Origin: Hyphomonadaceae bacterium
GTDB lineage: Bacteria; Pseudomonadota; Alphaproteobacteria; Caulobacterales; Hyphomonadaceae
DNA: 21,158 bases
NCBI GenBank assembly: GCA_016714495.1
Contig: JADKDU010000021.1
Coordinates: 1 to 21,158 of the forward strand
Direction of reading: 5' to 3'
This document shows, piece by piece, positions 9,577 through 17,712 of this stretch (position 1 is the first letter of the stretch; each line of letters begins with the position of its first letter). The position numbers and the translations under genes were made by a program. The notes under the pieces are model-generated. The model was given only the letters and a program-made list of their open reading frames with translations, was not told the DNA's origin and ran no database searches.

Positions 9577-9810
9577 CCGGAGGGCGTGTAAGAGGCGCCG
9601 CAGCGCAAATGTTGGGGCTTGAATCCAGCGATGGTCTCGGCGTCTTGCTGTCTGTCACGGGCGTATCGTGCGTCAACCGGCCGGATGCGGGGAGCGAGTC
9701 GAAGCGCCTGTCCGGGCTGACTTGTCCGGCGTCAGCAACCGTCAGACAGGTTGAGGTCTTTCACTAACGGAGGAATTCTGGATCATCGTAGCCCAAAGAG
9801 ACACGCGAAG
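9577..9810 (+). other. Intergenic stretch before the IS3 fragment
   Basis: I see no supported gene here. A short open frame crosses it but has no recognisable content. The left end of the IS3 element whose orfA starts at 9811 should lie in this interval, but I could not identify its inverted repeat by eye. Confidence 0.3.
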
Positions 9811-10152
9811 ATGAGACAGAATTCCGGGCCGCAGTCGGCCGAGAAGCATGTGAAGGAGATCCGCCGGCGGACCCGGCGGAAGCTCTTTGCAGAGGAGAAA
9901 ATCCGAATCGATCTTGCCGGATTGCGGGGCGAGGCGTCGATCGCCGAGCTGTGTCGGCGGGAAGGGATTGCCGAGGGCCTCGACTACGGCTGGTCGAAGG
10001 AGGTGCGGGAAGTTGGCAAGCGTGGGGTTGCGGGCGACACGACGCGGGAGGCCTCCTCTGGCGAAGTGAGGGACCTGCGCCACGAGATGGGCGCTCTCAA
10101 GGAGGCGGTCGCTGATCGCACCCCCGAGAGCCGTCTGCCTAAAAAAGCATGA
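9811..10152 (+). mobile_element. IS3-family transposase OrfA (helix-turn-helix protein)
   Basis: OrfA of an IS3 element binds the element ends and supplies the N-terminal part of the OrfAB transposase. The 113-residue protein begins MRQNSGPQSAEKHVKEIRRR and contains AEEKIRIDLAGLRGEASIAELCRREGIAE, the HTH_Tnp_1 helix-turn-helix, followed by a Leu/Glu-rich segment for dimerisation. Its last codons contain the slippery run A6G at 10141-10147. Some changes look degenerate: DYGWSKEV replaces the usual LYYSWSKEF, and LPKKA ends the protein. The rest of the element is broken at about 10300, so it should be immobile alone. Confidence 0.85.
10141..10147 (+). promoter_or_regulatory. A6G slippery heptamer for IS3 programmed -1 frameshift
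   Basis: AAAAAAG near the end of orfA is the classical -1 slippage site that fuses OrfA to OrfB in IS3 elements. Shifting here gives KKSMIADG, the conserved junction peptide of this IS subgroup. The site is intact although orfB is truncated downstream. Confidence 0.75.
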
Positions 10153-10300
10153 TCGCGGATGGCAACGCCCCGAATGACGTATCCCGCATTCGAGAAGCTG
10201 GAGATCATCGCCCAGTCGAGGGCTCGCACTTGCCGGTCAACCGCACGTTGGAGAAGCTAGGCGGCAGCCAATGCTCTACGGCGCCGATTCTTTGTAAATG
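10153..10300 (+). pseudogene. IS3-family transposase OrfB, 5' fragment
   Basis: After orfA the sequence gives MTYPAFEKLEII from an ATG at 10174, then in another frame VEGSHLPVNRTLEKLGG. This is the N-terminal helix-turn-helix of IS3 OrfB (usual form MTYPASEKLEIIRLVEQSHLPVRRTLEKLGI). Similarity ends near 10300. The catalytic core is missing here, but core fragments in the same orientation occur at 1-486 and 8126-8286. The remaining bases to the selA start at 10424 contain no recognisable gene. Confidence 0.65.
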
Positions 10301-10423
10301 GAAAAAATCTCGCGCCGGCGCCGATTTAGACCCTAGCATACGAAATCCGGCTATTCCCGAGGTAACCTCACATTGGACTGATGGCGCCGCGCCGATCGTC
10401 CACCAGACAAAGGCCCAGCGTTA

Positions 10424-11815
10424 GTGAGCGACGTATTTCGAAAGCTGCCCCAGATCCATGCCCTGCTTGAATCCGAGCAGGCCTCGCCGCTTGTTGTTCA
10501 GTATGGTCGTGACGTCGTCGCGCACGCCTTGCGCGCCCGACTGGACGAAATTCGTGAGGCCCTTCGATCCGGTCGTGAGGCAACACCACCAGAGTTCTTG
10601 ACGACCCATTTCTTTGCGACTGTCGAGGCAATCATTGCGACAGGTCGCACCAATAGCCTCAGGCGCGTGATCAATGCTACGGGCATCATCATCCACACCA
10701 ACATGGGCCGGGCGTTGCTGGCCCCTGAGGCGCTGGACGCGATCCAGGACGCCGGCAGGTCCTACTCCAATCTTGAACTGGACCTTGCGACCGGTGCGCG
10801 GAGTTCGCGGCAGGTGCATGTTGAAGCGCTGTTGCGCGAGCTAACCGGGGCGGAGGCGGCTGTTGTCGTGAACAACTGCGCAGCAGCCGTGCTCGCCTGT
10901 CTCTCTTGCATCGGTGCGGGGCGAGAGGTCGTCGCTTCGCGCGGAGAGTTGATCGAGATCGGCGGATCTTTCCGAATGCCGGACGTGATTGCGCAAAGCG
11001 GGGCCCGGCTCAGAGAGGTAGGCGCCACCAACAAGACCAGGCTCGCCGACTACGAGGCCGCGATCGGGCCGGAGACTGCCGTTCTTCTCAAGAGCCACAC
11101 CAGCAACTTCCGGATAGTCGGTTTCACCGCAAAGGCCTCGCGACGCGAGCTTGCCGAGCTTGCTCACAGCAAAGGCGTGGTGATGGTTGAGGATCTAGGC
11201 AGCGGCGTTCTTATCGATCTATCCCGATTTGGCCTCGTCGATGAGCCAGTTGTTCGCGACATCCTTCAAGAGGGCGTCGATCTTGTAACGTTTTCCGGAG
11301 ACAAGCTGCTCGGAGGGGCCCAGTGCGGCGTGATCGCCGGGCGCGCCGCGCTTGTGAGCAAGCTCAAGTCACATCCAATTGTGCGGGCGATGCGGATCGA
11401 CAAGCTGTCGCTTGCCGCGCTTGAGGCGACGCTGCGCCTCTATCAAGCCCCGAATGATCCGTTAAAAAAAATCCCGGTTCTTCGCGCCCTAGCGGAACCC
11501 ATGGTGACGGTGAGGGCGAGAGCCGAGAGGTTGATCCTGTCTATTGCGGCTGTCCCCGGGCTCACGGCTGAGATCGTGGAGAGTACCGCCTATGCGGGCG
11601 GTGGAGCGCTGCCGCAGCAGGGTCTCCAGAGTTTTGTGGTGGCTCTGGACGCGCCATCGCTTTCAGCCGAGGCGATGGCGAGCCGTGTGCGAACGGGTGA
11701 ACCGGCTGTCCTGGGGCGCGTTCGCGATGGAAAGTTTTGCCTTGATGTGCGGGCGGTTCAGGACAGCGAGATCCCTGATATCGCGCGGGCGATCCAGCGG
11801 GCTCTGGCTCCATGA
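10424..11815 (+). CDS. selA: L-seryl-tRNA(Sec) selenium transferase SelA
   Basis: SelA is a pyridoxal-phosphate enzyme that converts seryl-tRNA(Sec) to selenocysteinyl-tRNA(Sec) using selenophosphate, in the cytosol. The 463-residue protein is intact and has the usual length. The N-terminal domain is followed by RVINATGIIIHTNMGRALL, the SNLELDLATGARSSR block, and VNNCAAAVLACL. The PLP lysine is K294 in TFSGDKLLGGAQCG, and the preceding VMVEDLGSG supplies cofactor contacts. The start is GTG at 10424, with only a weak AAAGG upstream. Its stop overlaps the selB start (ATGA), so the two form an operon. Selenophosphate must come from a SelD encoded outside the window. Debris of an IS3 element ends just upstream. 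Confidence 0.97.
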   Translation: MSDVFRKLPQIHALLESEQASPLVVQYGRDVVAHALRARLDEIREALRSGREATPPEFLTTHFFATVEAIIATGRTNSLRRVINATGIIIHTNMGRALLAPEALDAIQDAGRSYSNLELDLATGARSSRQVHVEALLRELTGAEAAVVVNNCAAAVLACLSCIGAGREVVASRGELIEIGGSFRMPDVIAQSGARLREVGATNKTRLADYEAAIGPETAVLLKSHTSNFRIVGFTAKASRRELAELAHSKGVVMVEDLGSGVLIDLSRFGLVDEPVVRDILQEGVDLVTFSGDKLLGGAQCGVIAGRAALVSKLKSHPIVRAMRIDKLSLAALEATLRLYQAPNDPLKKIPVLRALAEPMVTVRARAERLILSIAAVPGLTAEIVESTAYAGGGALPQQGLQSFVVALDAPSLSAEAMASRVRTGEPAVLGRVRDGKFCLDVRAVQDSEIPDIARAIQRALAP

Positions 11816-13751
11816 AATCCTGCGCCGTTGCTGTAATTGGACACGTCGATCACGGCAAAACCTCTCTTGTCCGAGCACTTACCGGTATCGAGACTGACCG
11901 GCTGAAGGAAGAAAAAGAGCGCGGTCTGTCGATCGCGCTCGGCTTTGCACATCGCGGCTATCCTTCGGGAAATATCGATTTCATTGACGTTCCGGGGCAC
12001 GAGGATTTCGTTCGCACGATGGTCGCCGGCGCCACGGGCGCCGGCGCAGCGCTGCTGGTTGTGTCCGCGGTTGAGGGTGTCGCGCGCCAGACTATCGAGC
12101 ATCTGGAAATTGCAACTTTGCTCAGGATCACCAAGGGCGTCGTGGCTGTCACCAAGGCTGACCTGTTGGCGCGATCCGAATGGTCGAAGCGGGAGATGTC
12201 CAGTCAAGGCGGCCATCTCCGCAACCGGTCTCAGGGGCCAACCAATTGTCTTCTGTTCGTCGACCGCAGGGGAGGGCCTCGGAATTGCTGGATCGGGAGC
12301 TCGATGAACTGCTGCGCCGTTCATCTGACCTGCCACGGCTCCCGGGCTTCTTCCTGCCTGTGGATCGAGTTTTCAGTTCAACTGGAATGGGGACAGTTGT
12401 CACCGGGACGCTACTCGGAGCCGGGCTTGAGCCGGGTTCACAGGCCGTCGTGGCGCCATTGGGCAGGTCGGTGATTGTTCGTGGTCTTCAGAACCACGGC
12501 GTTGACCGCGACTTCGTCGAGGCCGGCAGTCGTGTTGCGGTCAACCTCCGGAATGCGTCTCGTGAGGACGTCCGACCAGGCGATGTACTTTGTGCGCCAG
12601 GCTGTTTTTCGTCCTCTACGCATATCGATGTACGCTTGACGGTATCGCCTTCGGCAAACCGCGCGTTGAAGCATCTGGACGAAGTACGCGTGATGCACGG
12701 GACGCGCAGTGCAACTGCCACCGTTCGGCTTATTCAGGGCAATCGCATCGAGCCGGGCGAATGCGACTATGCTCAGCTCCGCTTTGCCGGGCCGGTCACT
12801 GCCTTTGTCGGTCAGCGGGCGGTTCTGCGTCGTCTCTCTCCTGTCGGGACAATCGGCGGCGCCATAATCATTGATCCGGCGGCTACACCCTCTCGCAAGA
12901 ATGATGATGTTCGCATGACTATTCTTGCAGCGGCGTCGGGTGGCGATCCGCGTGAGATTGCCGACGCCTTGGGACGCCGAAGTGGAGGCGTTATCTGGCT
13001 CTCAGAACTCGCGCGACTTGGCTCGCAAACGGCCGAACATATGCTTGAGGCTCTCGGCCCGGCGTATCTTGATCTTGGCGCTGGACAGATAGGGAGTAGG
13101 CCGTCAATTGCAGCGACGAAGGACGCCTATCTTGACCAGTTGGCGTTGCTCCATCGTGGTTCTCCGTTGCGGTCAGGATTTCCCGAGGCTCGGGTCCGCC
13201 AGGCGTTGGCGGGGGCAATCTCGCTGGTCCTGGTCAACCACGCAGAGCGCCTACTTGTCGATGAAGGCCGTGTTGTGCGTGGAAGAGAAGGTATCGCGCT
13301 CGCCGGGCATGATCCGTTTGCTGGGCTCTCGCGTTCTCAACGCTCCCAGTTGGACGCGATCGAACAGTCGTTGCGCAAAGGCGGTCTGAAACCGCCGGAT
13401 CCAGACGATCTTCGCGCAGAAGCCGATACAGATCCGAGCACAGGTCGCGACCTCGTCGAGCTCTTGGTCGCCTCGGGCCGCGCGGTGTCACTTATGAATC
13501 ATGCACTCAGACAGCTTCTGGTTTTTCATGTCGACGCGCTGGGCGAGGCCGGGCGCGACCTTCGGAAGGCCTTTCCGCTTCCCGCGCAGTTCCGGACCGG
13601 AGAGGCGCGAGAGGTTCTAAAGACAACTCGCAAATACATTGTCCCGGTGCTCGAGCATCTCGACGCGCAGGGGGTAACCGTGCGCGTCGGCGATCTTCGT
13701 CATCTGGCTGAGGATGCATGCCTCGGATCGAAAGGTCGCGACGATGTTTGA
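11812..13751 (+). CDS. selB: Selenocysteine-specific elongation factor SelB, two frameshifts
   Basis: SelB is the GTPase that carries Sec-tRNA(Sec) to the ribosome and recognises the SECIS hairpin in the message. The G domain begins at ATG 11812 with P-loop GHVDHGKTSL, then DVPGHEDFV (G3) and TKAD (G4). The reading frame is broken twice: near 12205, where the continuation AAISATGLRGQPIVFCSSTAGEGL is in a second frame, and near 12277, where SELLDRELDELLRR moves to a third. From there domains II-III (FSSTGMGTVVTGTLLGAGLEPG) and the C-terminal winged-helix RNA-binding region run open to 13751. The rebuilt length is about 646 residues, slightly longer than E. coli SelB. As written, no full SelB could be made; since selA, selC and the UGA-containing gene are preserved, sequencing error is plausible. 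Confidence 0.93.
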
Positions 13752-13787
13752 CTCAACGACCGCTTACAGTAGGGTTTGCGCAAGTAT

Positions 13788-13882
13788 GGAGGTGACTGGA
13801 GTCTGGTGGCTCCCCTGGTCTTCAAAACCAGTGACGCGTCGTCAAGGCGTGTGGTGGGTTCGATTCCCATCCGCCTCCGCCA
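13788..13882 (+). tRNA. selC: tRNA-Sec (anticodon UCA)
   Basis: This 95-base tRNA decodes UGA as selenocysteine. Features seen: the acceptor 5' strand GGAGGTGA pairs with CCGCCTCC (eight positions, one G-U and an A-C mismatch at the eighth). The D stem has six pairs, GGAGTC/GGCTCC, with a four-base loop, a hallmark of tRNA-Sec. The anticodon stem is CTGGT/ACCAG with loop CTTCAAA, anticodon TCA at 13822-13824. A long variable arm follows with stem ACGC/GCGT, then the T arm GTGGG-TTCGATT-CCCAT, discriminator G and encoded CCA at the 3' end. It starts 36 bases after the selB stop, so it may be co-transcribed and processed. I saw no obvious terminator after it. Confidence 0.96.
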
Positions 13883-14040
13883 CCCTTGGACGTTCTCGTC
13901 GAGCCGCGGTCTGACCATAGCTTCCGGTCGCGTTGGGGATAGGGCACCTTGATAGCAGTCTTGCCGCTACAATGATCGGCGCCAGCCTTCGGAGGCGGGG
14001 CGAGATGAAACGGGTCCGATGAACGGGCCGGAGGGTGTGA

Positions 14041-15629
14041 ATGACCGAGTTCGATCCCGGATTTTCCTTGCCCGATCTCGATGGCTTGCCTCGCCAGTTC
14101 CCGAGCGGTCGTCCAAGCCTCGTCTGCTTCGTGAAGGAAGACTGCAAGACATGCAATCTGGTCATGCCGGTTCTCGAAGCTTTCCATCGCACCTTCGGGG
14201 CGCGGGGGGGTGTCCTGTTGGTCGGACAGTCGGCAGCCGGGAATGCGACATTGAAGGAGCGGCACGCTCTAACGATGCCTGTCCTCGACGATGGCGACTG
14301 CAGCGTTTCCTTTGTATGGGATTTCGAAATTGTACCTGCGGTGTACTGGACAGACGGCGAGGGGAAAGTCGGGACCCAGTTTGAGGGATTTGTCCGGAGC
14401 GAATGGCAAGCGCTCGAACAACAGATCGGCGCCGAGCTGGATCTTGCACTGAGTGAGATCAACTGGCCGGACTACCCGGAATGGCGACCTGGCTGCGGTT
14501 CCAGACATCTTGACCCTGAAGTCAATGAGCGCCTCCGCGCAACTGCCTCGGATAGTCCGATGCGCGCGCGGCGCATCGAGATTGCGAGCGCGGATGACGA
14601 TGCCGAATTCATGTTCGATCAGGGTTTCAGCGATGGTTTGCCACTTGTTCCGCCGACCCCGGAACGGGTGATGAGAATGCTGGCGGGAACAAGGCGCGGC
14701 GCCCAAGATATTGTCGCGGTTGTTCCGCCCAACATGGCCCCAGCGACAGTTGAAAAGATTGCAATCAACGCGGTCATGGCGGGATGCCGACCCGACTATC
14801 TTCCAGTTGTAATTGCGGCGGTCGAGGCGGTCTGCACGGATGAGTTCAACATCCATGGCGTGACGGCAACCACGATGGGGGCCGCGCCCGTAATGGTCGT
14901 CCACGGACCGATCCGGCATCGCATCGGCATGAATATGAAGCTGAGCGCGCTGGGCGCCGGCAATCGGGCGAACGCGACAATCGGCAGGGCGGTGAGGCTT
15001 GTGATCCGGAACATTGGCGGCGCGCGACCCGGCGGCGTCGATCGTTCGACCTGAGCAGTCCCCTCAAGTACACGATGTGCTTTGCGGAATGGGAGGAGGG
15101 GTCGCCCTGGTCGCCGCTCCATGTGGAGAGAGGCTTTCAGGTGGAAGACTCCGTCGTCACGGTGTTTGCAATGACCAGCGGTCCCGTCCTGATTGTCGAT
15201 CAGGAATCGCGAGGGGCTGACCAGATCGCTGGATCGCTCGGGCTCGGACTCGAGGGCGCGTTTTTATCCAAGATACATCGCATGCCCGTGGATGCCCTGC
15301 TTGTGGTTTGTCCCGAACACATCCGCACGCTCACGAGCGAGGGGCAGTACTCCAAAGACCGCCTTCGTTCCAGAATTCAGCAAGTGACCTCGCGTCCCTT
15401 GAGGGAAATGGTCGCAAATGAAATCTCCGGTGCGGGCATTCCGCGCGCAGCGGCTGAGAAGATGGTGCTTGAACAATTAGAGGCCCTCGCGCCCAAATTC
15501 GCCAGCGAGCGAAACATCCATATCGTGGTGGCGGGATCCGAAGCCGGCAAGTTCTCGGCTGCTTTCCATGGCTGGGTCACGGGGCCAACCGGCTCCATGT
15601 CCGTTTCGCGAAAGATCGAAACCAGGTAG
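14041..15629 (+). CDS. Thioredoxin-like domain fused to a UGSC-associated domain of unknown function, one frameshift
   Basis: Residues 1-135 form a thioredoxin-like fold with redox motif C35-K-T-C38 (FVKEDCKTC) and the cis-proline P99 in FEIVPAVYW. From about residue 178 a second domain begins (FDQGFSDGLPLVPPTPERV), with later blocks MVVHGPIRHRIGMN, ANATIGRAVRLVIRNIGGA and YTMCFAEWEEGSPWSPLHVERGF. From memory, this large domain is characteristic of uncharacterised proteins found next to or fused with UGSC selenoproteins. The frame breaks at 15054: reading DRST continues as LSSPLKYT in another frame, consistent with loss of one C near 15050, and then runs to 15629. The rebuilt protein has about 529 residues and no signal peptide. 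GGAGGG precedes ATG 14041. The adjacent selenoprotein is its probable redox partner (inference). Confidence 0.75.
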
Positions 15630-15653
15630 AGCTGGCAAAATAGGAGGAGACCA

Positions 15654-16175
15654 ATGACACTCATCATCCTCGATCCAACCGATGAACGCGTGCCGGTTGA
15701 GCGTCAGATATCCAGACGGAACGGCTCCATAAGTGGTACAGTTGGCCTTCTGGATATCAGCAAGCCGCGCGGCAATGTCTTGTTGGATGAGCTGGAGCGC
15801 TTGCTGCTGGAGCGATTGCCCGAGGTCAAGGTCAACCGCTACCGGAAGCCGACATTCGCCAAGCCATGTCCGGACGATCTTCGACGGACGATCAAGTCCG
15901 AATGCTCGTTCCTGGTGGAGGCGCTTGCCGATTGAGGATCATGCACAACGTGCAGTATGCACGACACTGTGTGGTTCGAGATCCAGGGTCTTCCGGCAGT
16001 TTCCATCGCTTCCAGCGAGTTTCGCGAAGCCGCTGAGGCCCAACGCGACGCGCTGGGCATGAAGGACGCACGCTATCTGCTGGTCGAACACCCGATCCAG
16101 GATGCGACGGACGATGAAATGCGGGCCAAGGCGCAGGCCGTGCTGATTGCTGTGGTTGAGGCCCTTACGACCTAG
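15654..16175 (+). CDS. UGSC-family selenoprotein (in-frame UGA read as Sec94)
   Basis: The frame opened by ATG 15654 (strong RBS AGGAGG) meets TGA at 15933-15935. It continues in the same frame as GSCTTCSMHDTVWFEI, through LPAVSIASSEFREAAEAQRDALG, to a TAG at 16173-16175. Reading TGA as selenocysteine gives a 173-residue protein with motif U94-G-S-C97-T-T-C100, which defines the UGSC (seleno)protein family; the biochemical function is unknown, but the Sec-x-x-Cys arrangement implies a redox centre. No shift is needed, both halves belong to one family, and a SECIS-like hairpin follows the UGA. selA, selB and selC lie immediately upstream. The gene starts 24 bases after the stop of the thioredoxin-fusion gene and is surely in its operon. 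A conventional gene caller would truncate it at 15935 or start at ATG 15957. Confidence 0.9.
15933..15963 (+). promoter_or_regulatory. UGA(Sec) codon and candidate bacterial SECIS element
   Basis: After the UGA at 15933-15935 a perfect six-pair stem CGTGCA/TGCACG (15949-15954 with 15958-15963) is closed by the loop GTA, whose G is the 20th base after the UGA. Bacterial SECIS hairpins are expected at about this distance, with a G at the loop start. The core resembles the E. coli fdhF stem (TGCAGGTCTGCA). An alternative hairpin, TGCAC-AAC-GTGCA at 15942-15954, overlaps it and could compete. Confidence 0.7.
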
Positions 16176-16911
16176 GGGCGAACCGACATGCTGTGTTCCG
16201 TTAGTCGGTCTCTCGGACTGAGGGCGGGGCATGCGCAGCAGGATCGTCAGGAACGAGTTCGTGCTGCCTGCCACCGGGTTAAACTGGTTCACGGGCGGGG
16301 TTCACGGGCGGAGCGATCGGCTTCGAAGCTAGCATTCCCGGCCTCATCAGCGTGATGGGTTGACGGTGGCTTTGTATTTTTTGGCGCCCGTCGGCGGCTC
16401 GCACGGCGCAATCAGAAAACACGCTAGCGGAATGTCGCCTATTGGGCGGGGTCCCGCCTGATTGATCCCGCGATCGCGACCGGCAGGAGTCGAGTGGCTC
16501 GGGCGTTTGCAGCAAGACGGTCGCGCGAGGGGGGCGGGGCCTGTTGCAGCCGTTCGTTTAACAGTTTGCGTGTTGACGACCTCGGGCCCGTCCTGGCCAT
16601 TCGCGGCAACGCTTAGAGACGACGGCGTCATCATGACGGCGGGACTATGCGTCGCCTGCTGCAGCCTGGATGGGCTCGTCCAGATTGGCCGCTATCCTCT
16701 TGCCGTCGCTGGTCGCTCTCCTAGGCAGCGACAGCGGTGGGGCGAACGATTAAGTGGCGCTAGAAATCGCGCAAGATCCCAACTGCCATGGGCAATTCAC
16801 AGCAGCGCGCCATCGGACAGATTGTGAAGGGGCGGCTTTGCTGACCGAAAGTCATTCGGCGCGGGCGGATCAAATGGGTGTTGACGCTCTCGGCGGTGGG
16901 CGCTTCTCGCT
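16176..16911. other. Gap without a recognised gene
   Basis: This GC-rich stretch of about 730 bases between the selenoprotein gene and the Crp/FNR-type gene contains open frames on both strands, but none has a recognisable motif, ribosome binding site or domain. It carries a perfect 13-base tandem duplication at 16286-16311. It may be eroded coding sequence. Confidence 0.5.
16286..16311 (+). repeat. 13-bp perfect tandem duplication
   Basis: GGTTCACGGGCGG occurs twice in immediate succession (16286-16298 and 16299-16311). The repeat is not in any supported gene. It could be a slippage product. Confidence 0.8.
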
Positions 16912-17568
16912 AGGACTGCTTGAGATCGGCTGAGTGGCGGACTCTGAGGAAGGCCTCAGGCGTCAATTCGAGATCGTGCCTGCCGACGCGCCGCAGATAT
17001 TGGTCGACCTCCAAATCTGCCAGAACACGGCTGAAAGTTTCGGGCGCGAGGCCCAGGTAGTTTGCAATGTCCATGCGACATCGGCAGGTGCAAGCGACCA
17101 TCCGCCTTAGGCAGGCCGGGGCAGCTTAGCAAACCGTTGAGGAACCAGATCACGCGCTCTTTCGCAGAAAGATGAGTCACCGTCTCAATATGGGCTGCCA
17201 TTCCGGCGAAACGATGCTGGGCGGCTTCAAGCAGCGTGATCGTCATTTTCGCCCGGTTGTCTGTCCCATTCAGCATCGCCGCCACAACCCAGCAGCGCAG
17301 CGCGCTATCGCATGCGGCCTCCGCGGAACAGATCCGGTCCTCTATGTCGTAGCCAAAAAGGTCGCCCGGGAAAAGAAAGACAACGATCTGGCGATCACCC
17401 TGGAGCCCTCGCACCTGAAGCCTCACGCAGCCCGATTCGACCCGGTACATATTTCTAGGCGTCTCGCCCGCATCGAAAAATGAGCTGCCCCCTCTTTCGG
17501 GAGACCGTCCACGTCCGGACATTCGTCAGAAGGTCTTCTTGTTGTGACACCGTCGCCTGCCTGGCCAA
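16912..17568 (-). CDS. Crp/FNR-family transcription regulator (FixK/DNR-like), frameshifted
   Basis: This is a cytosolic DNA-binding regulator. The N-terminal cyclic-nucleotide-type beta barrel is seen as MYRVESGCVRLQVRGLQGDRQ followed by VVFLFPGDLFGYDIEDR, then the long dimerisation helix (HLSAKERVIWFLNGLL). The C-terminal HTH_Crp is in another frame after a one-base loss near 17074: MDIANYLGLAPETFSRVLADLE, with the FNR-type recognition motif E-x-x-S-R. Near 17470-17485 a short stretch (RGQLIF in one frame, FDAGETPRNMY in another) also needs an indel. No cysteine cluster of the FNR type is present at the N-terminus, so it is probably FixK- or DNR-like rather than an iron-sulfur oxygen sensor. 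The start is uncertain: TTG 17568 or GTG 17550. Confidence 0.78.
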
Positions 17569-17595
17569 AAACCTCTGCCGCTTCCCCGTCAAAAG

Positions 17596-17613
17596 CCACG
17601 CTCGTGAGCGTGG
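17596..17613. repeat. Perfect 8-bp inverted repeat
   Basis: CCACGCTC-GT-GAGCGTGG is a perfect palindromic hairpin lying just upstream of the minus-strand Crp/FNR-type gene and about 100 bases before the plus-strand gene at 17713. It has no T run on the plus strand; on the minus strand CTTTT follows. It could be an operator in the divergent promoter region or a weak terminator. Confidence 0.5.
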
Positions 17614-17712
17614 TGCGGTTTGGCCAAAGAAAAGAAAATCCCCGAACTCAACCGGCGTCAACTTCCCGCCGGATGCAAGGCCATGGTCTGCCACTGATAA
17701 GAAGGGCTGAGC

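Noticed and set aside
9984..10229. Minus-strand open frame across the IS3 orfA region
   Set aside because: It is a shadow of orfA, which has a clear helix-turn-helix and slippery site on the plus strand.
15052..15054. TGA as a second selenocysteine codon in the thioredoxin-fusion gene
   Set aside because: Translation beyond it in the same frame gives low-complexity Arg/Gly sequence; the family-like continuation is in the neighbouring frame, so this is a frameshift.
15957..16175. Separate small gene starting at ATG 15957
   Set aside because: It is in the same frame as the upstream gene and directly follows the UGSC motif. It has no ribosome binding site of its own, and the Sec reading explains it better.
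16286..16311. CRISPR-like repeat
   Set aside because: Only two directly adjacent 13-base units with no spacer; this is a simple tandem duplication.
16462..16827. Open frame of 121 codons on the plus strand
   Set aside because: It has no motif and an Arg/Ser-rich composition typical of a shadow frame in GC-rich DNA, and no ribosome binding site.
17172..17483. Plus-strand open frame of 103 codons
   Set aside because: It lies antisense within the Crp/FNR-type gene, whose barrel motifs are clear on the minus strand.
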